Assembly: GCF_900103985.1 (NCBI RefSeq)
Contig: NZ_FNIE01000008.1
Span: forward strand, 124,001-188,000
Length of the DNA: 64,000 bases
From: Actinacidiphila guanduensis
Lineage (GTDB): Bacteria > Actinomycetota > Actinomycetes > Streptomycetales > Streptomycetaceae
Direction: 5' to 3'
Below the pieces are notes generated by a model that saw nothing but the letters and a program-made list of their open reading frames with translations, made no database searches and was not told the DNA's origin. The translations under genes and the position numbers were made by a program. This document shows positions 6,284 through 13,990 of this stretch, in pieces. The first letter of the stretch is position 1; each line of letters opens with the position of its first letter.

Positions 6284-8737
6284 ATGACCGCAGAACCCGC
6301 CGCCGTGTCATCCGGAACCGCCGTGTCCGCCGCGTCCGCTGCGGGCGCCGCCCCCGAGCGGCGCAGGGTCACCGTGCGCGGGGTCGTGCAGGGCGTCGGC
6401 TTCCGGCCGTTCGTGTACGGGCTCGCCGGGGAGCTGGGGCTGAGCGGCCACGTCACCAACACCGGGGAGGGCGTGGTCGCCGAGGTCGAGGGCGCCCCGT
6501 CCGCGGTGGCCGCCTTCTGCACGCGCATCGCCGCCGAGGCGCCGCCGCTGGCCGTCGTCCAGGACGTGCGGCACGAGCCGGTGGCCGTCCGCGGCGGCGA
6601 CGGCTTCGCCATCCTGCAGTCCCGCGCGGGCGGCCCGCGCCGTACCCTCGTCGCCCCCGACACCGCTACCTGCGCGGACTGCCTCGCCGAGCTGTGCGAC
6701 CCCGCCGACCGCCGGTACCGGCACCCCTTCATCACCTGCACCCACTGCGGGCCGCGCTTCACCATCACCACCGGGCTGCCGTACGACCGCGCGAACACCA
6801 CGATGGCGGGCTTCGCGATGTGCGCGCGGTGTGCCCGCGAGTACGCCGACCCCGCCGACCGCCGCTTCCACGCCCAGCCCGTCTCCTGCCACGACTGCGG
6901 CCCCCGGCTCCGCCTGGTCCTGCCGCCCAGCGGCCCGCTGACGCCGCTGACGGACGAACCGGTGGCCGCCGCACGGGAGTTGCTGGCGCGCGGCGCGATC
7001 CTCGCCGTCAAGGGCATCGGCGGCTACCACCTGGCCTGCGACGCCGCGAACGCCCGGGCGGTACGGGAGTTGCGGCGCCGCAAGAACCGCGCCGCCAAGC
7101 CCTTCGCGCTGTTGGCCGCGAGCCCGGCCGACATCGAGCCGCTGGTGCACCTGGGCCCCGCCGAGCGGGACCTGCTCGCCGGGCGGGTGCGCCCCATCGT
7201 GCTGCTGCGCCGCCGCCCGGAGCCGCCCGCCGGCCTGGTGGCCGCCGAAGTGGCACCCGGCAGCGCCGACTTGGGCGTCATGCTGCCCTACAGCCCGCTG
7301 CACCACCTGCTGCTGGGCCTGCCGGGCGACCCGCCCGGGCCGCGGCTGCTCGTGCTCACCAGCGGCAATCTCGGCGGCGAGCCCATCGTCACCGACGACG
7401 GGAAGGCCCGCGAGCGGCTGGCCGGGCTCGCCGACGCCTGGCTCACCCACGACCGGCCGATCCACGTGCCCTGCGACGACTCGGTGGTGCGGATTCTCGA
7501 CGGGCAGGAGCTGCCGGTGCGCCGCTCGCGCGGCTACGCGTCCTTCCCGGTGCCGCTGCCGGTGGAGGTGCGGCCCGCCCTCGCCGTCGGCGGCGACCTG
7601 AAGAACGTGTTCTGCCTGGGCGAGGGGCGCAAGGCGTGGCTGTCCGCGCACGTCGGCGACATGGACGACCTCGCCACCCTCACCGCGTTCGCCACCGCCG
7701 AGCGGCAGTTGGCCGGCATCACCGCGGTGGCGCCCGAACTGCTGGCCGCCGACCGGCATCCCGGCTACCGCTCCGCACAGTGGGCCGCCCGGCACGCCGG
7801 GCACCGCCCGGTCCGGCACGTCCAGCACCACCACGCCCACGTCGCCGCGGCCATGGCCGAACACGGCCTGGACGGCAGCCGGCCCGTCATCGGCGTCGCC
7901 TTCGACGGCACCGGATACGGCGAGGACGGCGCCGTGTGGGGCGGGGAGTTCCTGCTCGCCGACTACGACGGCCACCTGCGCGCGGCACACCTGGCGTACG
8001 TGCCGCTGCCCGGCGGCGACGCGGCCGTCCGCCACCCGTACCGCATGGCCCTGTCCCACCTGCGGTCCGCGGGCCTGGGCTGGCCGGTCGACCTGCCGTG
8101 CGTCGCGGCCTGCCCGGAGGACGAACGCCCCGTGCTGGCGCGACAGTTGGAGCTGGGGCTGAACTGCGTGCCGACCTCCAGCATGGGCCGCCTCTTCGAC
8201 GCCGTCTCCTCGCTCGCCGGGGTGTGCCACCGCGCCGACTACGAGGCGCAGGCCGCCATCGCATGGGAGGCCGCGGCCTATTTCGCGGGGGAGGAGCCGG
8301 GCGCGTACGCCTTCGCCCTGCGCCGGGACGACCCGGCCGAGCCCCGATCTCCCGCCGGGGCGGCCGACTTGGGGCGACCCGGGTCCGCCGGCGCCGAGCC
8401 GCCTCTCGTGCTCGACCCGGCACCCGTCCTCGCCGCCGTCGTCGCCGACCTGCGGGCCGGTACCCCCGCCGGCCGGATTGCCGCCCGCTTCCACGCCGCC
8501 GTCGCCCTGGCCGTTCGCGACACCTGCCGGGCGCTGCGGGCGCGCACCGGCACCGGGACGGTCGCCCTGACCGGCGGTGTGTTCGCCAACGCGCTGCTGT
8601 CGGCCGCCTGCGCGCGGGAGTTGGCGGCCGACGGCTTCACCGTGCTGCGCCACCGCCTGGTGCCGCCCGGCGACGGCGGCCTGGCACTGGGCCAACTCGC
8701 CGTCGCCGCCCGCCGATCCGCCCGGCCGCGGCCCTGA
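6284..8737 (+). CDS. hypF: carbamoyltransferase HypF
   Basis: An 817-aa protein that converts carbamoyl phosphate into carbamoyl-adenylate and passes the carbamoyl group to HypE for cyanide ligand synthesis. Domains in order: acylphosphatase (residues ~28-115, VQGVGFRPF), two zinc fingers (~127-205, CADC/CTHC and CARC/CHDC), a YrdC-like domain (~225-400, KGIGGYHLACDA, KNRAAKPFA) and a Kae1-like domain (~430-817) with the HHHAHVAA metal motif and GVAFDGTGYG. All signature residues are present. The N-terminal ~25 residues are an Ala/Ser-rich extension. The gene follows hypB after 12 bp and precedes hypC by 54 bp. Confidence 0.96.
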   Translation: MTAEPAAVSSGTAVSAASAAGAAPERRRVTVRGVVQGVGFRPFVYGLAGELGLSGHVTNTGEGVVAEVEGAPSAVAAFCTRIAAEAPPLAVVQDVRHEPVAVRGGDGFAILQSRAGGPRRTLVAPDTATCADCLAELCDPADRRYRHPFITCTHCGPRFTITTGLPYDRANTTMAGFAMCARCAREYADPADRRFHAQPVSCHDCGPRLRLVLPPSGPLTPLTDEPVAAARELLARGAILAVKGIGGYHLACDAANARAVRELRRRKNRAAKPFALLAASPADIEPLVHLGPAERDLLAGRVRPIVLLRRRPEPPAGLVAAEVAPGSADLGVMLPYSPLHHLLLGLPGDPPGPRLLVLTSGNLGGEPIVTDDGKARERLAGLADAWLTHDRPIHVPCDDSVVRILDGQELPVRRSRGYASFPVPLPVEVRPALAVGGDLKNVFCLGEGRKAWLSAHVGDMDDLATLTAFATAERQLAGITAVAPELLAADRHPGYRSAQWAARHAGHRPVRHVQHHHAHVAAAMAEHGLDGSRPVIGVAFDGTGYGEDGAVWGGEFLLADYDGHLRAAHLAYVPLPGGDAAVRHPYRMALSHLRSAGLGWPVDLPCVAACPEDERPVLARQLELGLNCVPTSSMGRLFDAVSSLAGVCHRADYEAQAAIAWEAAAYFAGEEPGAYAFALRRDDPAEPRSPAGAADLGRPGSAGAEPPLVLDPAPVLAAVVADLRAGTPAGRIAARFHAAVALAVRDTCRALRARTGTGTVALTGGVFANALLSAACARELAADGFTVLRHRLVPPGDGGLALGQLAVAARRSARPRP

Positions 8738-8791
8738 CCCGGCAAGCCCCCGACCGCCGACCGTGAGACACCCGAGGACGAGGAGAGACCC

Positions 8792-9109
8792 ATGTGCCTG
8801 GCAGTGCCCGGCAAGGTCCTGGAGATCGAGGAACGCGACGGCACGCGCATGGCGACCGTCGACTTCGGCGGCGTGGTGAAGGAGGTGTGCCTGGAGTACC
8901 TGCCGGACCTGCGGGTCGGCGAGTACACCATCGTGCACGTCGGCTTCGCCCTGCAGCGGCTGGACGAGGAGTCGGCCCGGCAGACCCTCGCGCTGTTCGA
9001 GAACCTCGGCCTGCTGGAGGAGGAGTTCGGCGACCCCTGGCAGGCCGCGGCCGCCGCCGGGCCGACCGGAGGAGAAAGCGGCCCGGCACAGGAGGAGGCA
9101 CGCGCGTGA
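8792..9109 (+). CDS. hypC: hydrogenase assembly chaperone HypC
   Basis: A 105-aa protein beginning [14 protein letters not shown], the HypC/HybG signature; Cys2 ligates the Fe(CN)2CO unit and contacts HypD and the large subunit. The family is usually 75-100 aa, and the extra ~25 residues at the C terminus are Ala/Gly/Glu-rich. A GAGGAGAGA ribosome site lies about 5 bases before the ATG. Its stop overlaps the hypD GTG (GTGA), so the two partners of the cyanide/CO assembly complex are translationally coupled. Confidence 0.95.
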   Translation: MCLAVPGKVLEIEERDGTRMATVDFGGVVKEVCLEYLPDLRVGEYTIVHVGFALQRLDEESARQTLALFENLGLLEEEFGDPWQAAAAAGPTGGESGPAQEEARA

Positions 9110-10230
9110 AGTACCTCGAGGAGTTCCAGAACCCCGACCTGGCCGTGCGACTGCTGGACGACATCCGCGCCACCGTCACCCGCCCCTGGGCGCTGATGGA
9201 GGTCTGCGGCGGCCAGACGCACTCGATCATCCGGCACGGCATCGACCAACTGCTCCCCGAACAGATCGAGTTGATCCACGGCCCCGGCTGCCCGGTGTGT
9301 GTCACCCCGCTGGAGGTCATCGACAAGGCGCTGGAGATCGCCTCCCGGCCGGACGTCGTCTTCTGCTCCTTCGGCGACATGCTCCGCGTGCCCGGCTCCG
9401 GACGCGACCTGTTCCGGGTGCGGGCCGCCGGCGGCGACGTCCGCGTCGTCTACTCGCCGCTGGACGCGCTGCGCCTCGCCCGCGAACACCCCGACAAGGA
9501 GGTGGTGTTCTTCGGCATCGGCTTCGAGACCACCGCCCCGCCCAACGCGATGGCCGTCCACCAGGCCGCAAGACTCGGCATCCGCAACTTCAGCATGCTC
9601 GTCTCCCATGTGCGGGTGCCCCCGGCCATCGAGGCGATCATGCAGTCGCCCGACTGCCGGGTGGACGCCTTCCTCGCCGCCGGGCACGTGTGCAGCGTGA
9701 TGGGCACCGGCGAGTACCCCGAACTCGCCGAGCGCTTCGAGGTCCCCATCGTCGTCACGGGGTTCGAGCCGCTGGACATCCTGGAAGGGGTGCGACGGGC
9801 CGTGCGCATGCTGGAGCGCGGCGAGCCCGGCGTGGAGAACGCCTACCCGCGGGCGGTGCGCCCTGAGGGCAATCCCGCGGCCAGGGCCATGCTCGCCGAC
9901 GTCTTCGAGGTCACCGACCGCGCCTGGCGCGGCATCGGCACCATCCCCGGCAGCGGCTGGCGACTGGCCGAGCGCTACCGCGAGTTCGACGCCGAGCACC
10001 GCTTCAGCGTCGCCGGCATCGACACCCGCGAACCCGCCGAGTGCCGCAGCGGCGAGGTCCTGCAAGGGCTGCTCAAGCCGCACCAGTGCGAGGCGTTCGG
10101 CACCACCTGCACCCCGCGCACCCCGCTCGGCGCGACCATGGTCTCCAGCGAGGGGGCCTGCGCCGCGTACTACCTCTACCGCCGGCTCGGCGGTACGCCC
10201 GCGACCGTGGAGGCGACCCCCGTTGGCTGA
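9106..10230 (+). CDS. hypD: hydrogenase formation protein HypD
   Basis: A 374-aa Fe-S protein that with HypC is the scaffold on which the Fe(CN)2CO moiety is built. Visible family motifs are CGGQTHSI (~residue 34), GPGCPVC (~61) with the catalytic cysteine pair, [10 protein letters not shown] (~140), AGHVCSVMG (~192), and the C-terminal cysteines [21 protein letters not shown] and SEGACAAYY that bind the [4Fe-4S] cluster. Length is normal. The start is the GTG of the GTGA overlap with hypC. The end overlaps the hypE start by 8 bp. Confidence 0.96.
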   Translation: MKYLEEFQNPDLAVRLLDDIRATVTRPWALMEVCGGQTHSIIRHGIDQLLPEQIELIHGPGCPVCVTPLEVIDKALEIASRPDVVFCSFGDMLRVPGSGRDLFRVRAAGGDVRVVYSPLDALRLAREHPDKEVVFFGIGFETTAPPNAMAVHQAARLGIRNFSMLVSHVRVPPAIEAIMQSPDCRVDAFLAAGHVCSVMGTGEYPELAERFEVPIVVTGFEPLDILEGVRRAVRMLERGEPGVENAYPRAVRPEGNPAARAMLADVFEVTDRAWRGIGTIPGSGWRLAERYREFDAEHRFSVAGIDTREPAECRSGEVLQGLLKPHQCEAFGTTCTPRTPLGATMVSSEGACAAYYLYRRLGGTPATVEATPVG

Positions 10231-11344
10231 CATCACCGACCTGTCCCGTACCGGCGAGCCCGGCCGCGCCGCCGCCACCGTGCCCGCGCCGGCCGCGCCC
10301 GACTTCTCCGGCTGGACCTGCCCTGCGCCGCTGCGCGACCAGGAGCACATCGTGATGGGGCACGGTGGGGGCGGCGCGCTGTCCGCCGAACTCGTCGAGC
10401 ACGTCTTCGCGCCCGCCTTCGGCGGCCCGCTGCTCGCCGGACTCGGCGACTCCGCGGTGCTCCGGCTCGGCGGCGCCCGGCTCGCCTTCTCCACCGACTC
10501 CTACGTGGTGCGGCCGCTGTTCTTCCCCGGCGGCAGCATCGGCGACCTCGCCGTCAACGGCACCGTCAACGACCTGGCGATGAGCGGCGCCAAGGCCGCC
10601 TACCTCTCCTGCGCCTTCATCCTGGAGGAGGGGGTGGAGACCGCCACCGTCGCCCGGGTCGCCCAGGCGCTCGGCGCCGCCGCCCGCACCGCCGGCGTCG
10701 AGGTGGCGACCGGCGACACCAAGGTCGTCGAGGCCGGGCACGGCGACGGCATCTACCTCAACACCGCCGGGATCGGCCTCATCCCCGACGGCGTGGACAT
10801 CCGGCCGCAGCGGGCGGTGCCCGGCGACGTGGTGCTGGTCAGCGGACCGGTCGGGGTGCACGGCACGGCGATCATGAGCGTCCGCGAGGGCCTGGAGTTC
10901 GGCGTGTCGGTGCGCAGCGACTGCGCGGCCCTCGGCGGCCTGGTGGAGGCGATGCTCGCGGTCACGCCCGACCTGCACGTGCTGCGCGACCCCACCCGCG
11001 GCGGCCTGGCCGCCGCCCTCGGTGAGATCGCCGCCGCGGCGGGTGTCGGCGTCACCGTCCAGGAGCGCAGTGTGCCGGTGCCGCCCGAGGTCGCCAACGC
11101 CTGCGCGGTGCTCGGCCTCGACCCCTGGTACGTCGCCAACGAGGGCAAGCTCGTCGCCTTCGTCCCGCCCGAGCACGCCGACGCCGTCCTCGCGGCGATG
11201 CGCAGCCACCCGCTGGGCGCCGAGGCGGCGGTCATCGGCACCTGCGTCGAGGAGCACCCGGGCATGGTCGTCGCCCGCACCACCTTCGGCGGCACGCGCG
11301 TGGTGGACATGCCGCTGGGCGAGCAACTCCCGCGGATCTGCTGA
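10223..11344 (+). CDS. hypE: hydrogenase expression/formation protein HypE
   Basis: A 373-aa PurM-like enzyme that dehydrates the C-terminal thiocarboxamide to thiocyanate. The essential C-terminal motif is intact: the protein ends PRIC, with Cys at the very last position. Other signatures are [10 protein letters not shown] (~residue 43), [16 protein letters not shown] (~91) and [15 protein letters not shown] (~168). I choose the TTG at 10223 because GGAGG lies 9 bases upstream inside the hypD end; a later ATG near residue 43 would remove conserved sequence. It closes the hydrogenase locus, with a candidate terminator 42 bp downstream. Confidence 0.94.
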   Translation: MADITDLSRTGEPGRAAATVPAPAAPDFSGWTCPAPLRDQEHIVMGHGGGGALSAELVEHVFAPAFGGPLLAGLGDSAVLRLGGARLAFSTDSYVVRPLFFPGGSIGDLAVNGTVNDLAMSGAKAAYLSCAFILEEGVETATVARVAQALGAAARTAGVEVATGDTKVVEAGHGDGIYLNTAGIGLIPDGVDIRPQRAVPGDVVLVSGPVGVHGTAIMSVREGLEFGVSVRSDCAALGGLVEAMLAVTPDLHVLRDPTRGGLAAALGEIAAAAGVGVTVQERSVPVPPEVANACAVLGLDPWYVANEGKLVAFVPPEHADAVLAAMRSHPLGAEAAVIGTCVEEHPGMVVARTTFGGTRVVDMPLGEQLPRIC

Positions 11345-11385
11345 GGGGCGCCGCCGCGAGCCGGCGCGAGCAGCAGGGGGCGGCC

Positions 11386-11417
11386 GGGCTCAGCCCGCCA
11401 GCAGGCGGGCGGAGCCC
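11386..11417 (+). terminator. candidate hairpin terminator after hypE
   Basis: GGGCT and AGCCC flank a perfect CCCGCC/GGCGGG stem with loop AGCA. It sits 42 bp after the hypE stop. There is no U-run, as is common in very GC-rich actinobacteria. Confidence 0.5.
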
Positions 11418-11532
11418 GCGCCCTGCCGCGGCCGCGGATCGTTCGCGGCGGCGGCGTTTATTCGCAGCGGCGGACCGGGCCACGCTGTTACCCTGGCCGG
11501 GCATGTGACCGATCGTGACCGTGGAGACGAAC

Positions 11533-11562
11533 GTGGTGGGTGACGACGACATCTCCGGGTGA
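11533..11562 (+). CDS. putative 9-aa leader peptide of the ABC-F gene
   Basis: Codons read (V)VGDDDISG and stop at TGA 11560-11562. A GGAG site (11523-11526) is 6 bases before the first GTG. The three Asp codons form the left arm of the long-range stem and the stop codon falls in a hairpin loop, so a stalled ribosome would change the folding. A tandem GTG leaves the exact start open. Confidence 0.45.
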   Translation: MVGDDDISG

Positions 11563-11690
11563 TCCCGGAGCTGTCAGGCCACCGGCAGGCGCTGCCTGAG
11601 CGCCGCCGAGGTGGCCTCCTCGTCGTCCCTTCACACACCCTTCCCGGCGGCGCCTGTGTGCCCGCCGTACGCTCCCCGAGGTCACCCGCC

Positions 11691-13313
11691 ATGTCCGACG
11701 CCTTCGTCGTCTGCTCCCACCTGTCCTTCTCCTGGCCCGGCGACATCCCGGTCCTCACCGACCTGTCCTTCACCCTCGGCGGCGGCCGCACCGGCCTGGT
11801 CGCGCCGAACGGCGCGGGCAAGTCCACCCTGCTCAGGCTGATCGCCGGCGAGTACCGGCCGACCGCCGGCACCGTCACCGTGCGCGGGGTGCCGGGCCAC
11901 CTGCCGCAGACGCTGCCGCTCGCCGCCGAACTCACCGTCGCCGACGTGCTCGGCGTCGCACCCGTCATCCGCGCCCTGGACGCCATCGAGTCCGGCGACA
12001 CCGCCGAGGAGCACTTCGCCGTCATCGGCGACGACTGGGACGTGGAGGAACGCAGCCGCGCCCAGCTGGACCGGCTCGGCCTCGGCGGAGTGGCGCTCGA
12101 TCGCCGGCTCGCCACCCTCAGCGGCGGGCAAGCCGTCTCGCTCGGCCTGGCCGCCCAACTCCTGCGCCGCCCCGATGTGTTGCTGCTGGACGAGCCCACC
12201 AACAACCTCGACGGCCGGGCCCGCGCCCGCCTGTACGCGGTGCTCGAGGAGTGGACCGGCTGCCTGCTCGTCGTCAGCCACGACCGGGCGCTGCTGGACC
12301 GCATGGACCGCACCGCCGAACTCCACTCCGGCGAACTGCGCTTCTACGGCGGCAACTTCACCTTCTACGAGGAGGCGGTCCGCACGGAGGGTGAGGCGGC
12401 CGAGAAAGCGCTGCGCACCGCGGAACTCGACGTGAAGCGTGAGAAGCGGGAGATGCAGCAGGCCCGCGAGCGGGCCGACCGCAGGTCCGGTACCGCCGCC
12501 CGCAAGGTCGCCGACGCGGGCCTGCCCAAGATCCTCGCCGGCGCCCGCAAGCGCCGCGCCCAGGAGTCCGCGGGCCGGGCCGGCGATGTGCACGCCTCCC
12601 GCGTGGCCGACGCCCGGGCCCGGATGGACGAGGCGGCGCGGGCCGTGCGCGACGAGCAGCGGATCGTCCTCGACCTGCCCGGCACCCGAGTGCCCGCGGG
12701 CCGCACCGTCTTCACCGGCGAGCGGATGCGGGTGGCCTACGGCGGTCGGGAGGTCTTCGCGGGCGAGGGCGCCGACCTGGTGGTCCGTGGCCCCGAGCGG
12801 ATCGCGCTGACCGGGCCGAACGGGGCCGGCAAGTCCACCCTGCTGCGGCTGCTCAGCGGCGACCTCGCGCCGGACTCCGGCCACGTCGTGCGCGCCCAGG
12901 GCCGCACCGCCTACCTCTCCCAGCGGCTCGACCTGCTCGACCCCGCCCGTACCGTGGCCGAGAGCATGGCGGCCGCCGCGCCCGCGCTGCCCGAGGCCGA
13001 CCGGATGAACCTGCTGGCCCGGTTCCTCTTCCGCGGCGACGGCGCCCACCTGCCGGTCGGCGCCCTGTCCGGCGGCGAGCTGCTGCGCGCCACGCTCGCC
13101 TGCGTGCTGTGCGCGGAACCGGCCCCGCAGCTGCTGCTCCTGGACGAGCCGACGAACAACCTGGACCTGGTCGGCGTCGGCTGGCTGGAGTCGGCGCTCT
13201 CCGCGTACGAGGGCGCGTTCGTGGTGGTCAGCCACGACGAACGGTTCCTGGCGGAGATCGGGGTGGAGCGGCGGCTGTCCCTGGAGGAGGGCCGGCTGTC
13301 GGAGGCAGGGTGA
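11691..13313 (+). CDS. ABC-F family ATP-binding protein
   Basis: A 540-aa soluble protein with two ABC ATPase domains and no membrane segment, i.e. an ABC-F translation factor of the kind that protects ribosomes from antibiotics or relieves stalling. Domain 1 has Walker A APNGAGKSTLLR (~residue 38), signature LSGGQAVSLGLA (~144) and Walker B VLLLDEPTNNLDG (~164). A linker of charged helices (~230-330) follows, then domain 2 with GPNGAGKSTLLR (~375), LSGGELLRATLA (~463) and LLLLDEPTNNLDL (~483). I start at ATG 11691 (MSDAFVVCSHLSFSWPG); the frame is open upstream but that DNA is the leader. The target antibiotic cannot be told from sequence. Confidence 0.9.
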   Translation: MSDAFVVCSHLSFSWPGDIPVLTDLSFTLGGGRTGLVAPNGAGKSTLLRLIAGEYRPTAGTVTVRGVPGHLPQTLPLAAELTVADVLGVAPVIRALDAIESGDTAEEHFAVIGDDWDVEERSRAQLDRLGLGGVALDRRLATLSGGQAVSLGLAAQLLRRPDVLLLDEPTNNLDGRARARLYAVLEEWTGCLLVVSHDRALLDRMDRTAELHSGELRFYGGNFTFYEEAVRTEGEAAEKALRTAELDVKREKREMQQARERADRRSGTAARKVADAGLPKILAGARKRRAQESAGRAGDVHASRVADARARMDEAARAVRDEQRIVLDLPGTRVPAGRTVFTGERMRVAYGGREVFAGEGADLVVRGPERIALTGPNGAGKSTLLRLLSGDLAPDSGHVVRAQGRTAYLSQRLDLLDPARTVAESMAAAAPALPEADRMNLLARFLFRGDGAHLPVGALSGGELLRATLACVLCAEPAPQLLLLDEPTNNLDLVGVGWLESALSAYEGAFVVVSHDERFLAEIGVERRLSLEEGRLSEAG

Positions 13314-13643
13314 GGGCTGCGGGCGTAACGGGGTGCCTGCCGCCGACTGCGGGAGTGGACGTAGGCGCGAACCGTGCGCAGCCTCCGGGTGCGCGGGTGC
13401 CCAGGTGCCCAGGTGCCGGGCTGCGCGCGGACGTAGGCGGGAGCCCGTACACGGAGAGCCGTCCGCAGGGCGCCGCAGCCTGCGCGTGCGGTGGAGCGGC
13501 GGACAGCACGGGTCGGCGGACTGCCCGTACCGGCACTGCCCGCCCGCTCCCACGTCACCCCCTTGACAGGTGACGGGGCTCGGCGGACGATCGTGCCATC
13601 AGCGGTTCCCTCCCGGGTGCCGCGCCCTGGAGGGGAGTCCCTC
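13314..13643. other. intergenic region before the 64-aa gene
   Basis: 330 bp of GC-rich DNA with a short direct repeat of GTGCCCAG near 13400. The last 80 bp hold the promoter listed separately. No gene is supported in the rest. Confidence 0.5.
13563..13591 (+). promoter_or_regulatory. promoter of the 64-aa protein gene
   Basis: Perfect -35 TTGACA (13563-13568), 17-bp spacer, -10 GACGAT (13586-13591). It lies about 50 bp before the start codon and fits the major vegetative sigma factor of streptomycetes. Confidence 0.6.
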
Positions 13644-13838
13644 ATGCCGACCGACACCAGCACCGCGGCCCTTCGTACGGAGCAGGACCCGGACGCCGCC
13701 GCCCGCCGCGCCCGCTTCGGCCACCTGCCGCCCCCGGTCCGGCTGCAGGACACCGTGGAGGAGCGCCCGGGCACCGTCCCGGACCCCTCCCGCGACACCT
13801 ACAACGCCGACGAGTGGCTGGTCCGCTACTGCCTCTGA
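13644..13838 (+). CDS. small conserved-type protein, 64 aa, unknown function
   Basis: A 64-aa hydrophilic protein (begins MPTDTSTAALRTEQDPDA, ends NADEWLVRYCL). It has its own consensus promoter and a strong GGAGGGGA ribosome site 7 bases before the ATG, so it is a real gene. The N-terminal half is Ala/Arg-rich and helical (PDAAARRARFGHLP); the C terminus has a single cysteine at the third-last codon. I do not recognise a named family. The shape, a charged leader followed by a short distinctive tail, could suit a modified-peptide precursor, but no modification enzyme lies nearby and the tail has only one Cys, so a small regulatory or structural protein is equally likely. Confidence 0.65.
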   Translation: MPTDTSTAALRTEQDPDAAARRARFGHLPPPVRLQDTVEERPGTVPDPSRDTYNADEWLVRYCL

Positions 13839-13905
13839 GACCCGTCCCGCACAACGCCGCTCCCGCCGGGTCCGTTCCCGCGAAGGCCGGTTGACCCCCG
13901 GCCCC

Positions 13906-13924
13906 GCGCCCGGGGAGCGGGCGC
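13906..13924 (+). terminator. candidate hairpin after the 64-aa gene
   Basis: GCGCCCG/CGGGCGC stem with loop GGGAG, 68 bp after the stop codon. Neighbouring GGCCGG/CCGGCC arms could extend it. Confidence 0.35.
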
Positions 13925-13990
13925 CGGGCCGGCCCGGCCCGCGGCTCCGCTAGGGTACGCACGACCGGTGGCGGGGCTGGGGGAGGCGCG

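Larger units (their letters stand above)
11345..11690 (+). promoter_or_regulatory. structured leader of the ABC-F gene
   Basis: The 346-bp gap holds the hypE terminator and then a structured leader from ~11523 to 11630. Complementary arms are GACGACGA (11542-11549) with TCGTCGTC (11620-11627), and GGCCACC (11577-11583) with GGTGGCC (11610-11616). Two local hairpins lie inside: CTCCGGG/CCCGGAG (11553-11570) and CAGGC/GCCTG (11586-11598). A short ORF runs through the first arms and stops in the loop of the first hairpin. TCAGG (11574-11578) can alternatively pair with CCTGA (11595-11599). This has the layout of a ribosome-mediated attenuator, as is known for several antibiotic-inducible ABC-F genes; the mechanism here is inference. 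Confidence 0.6.
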
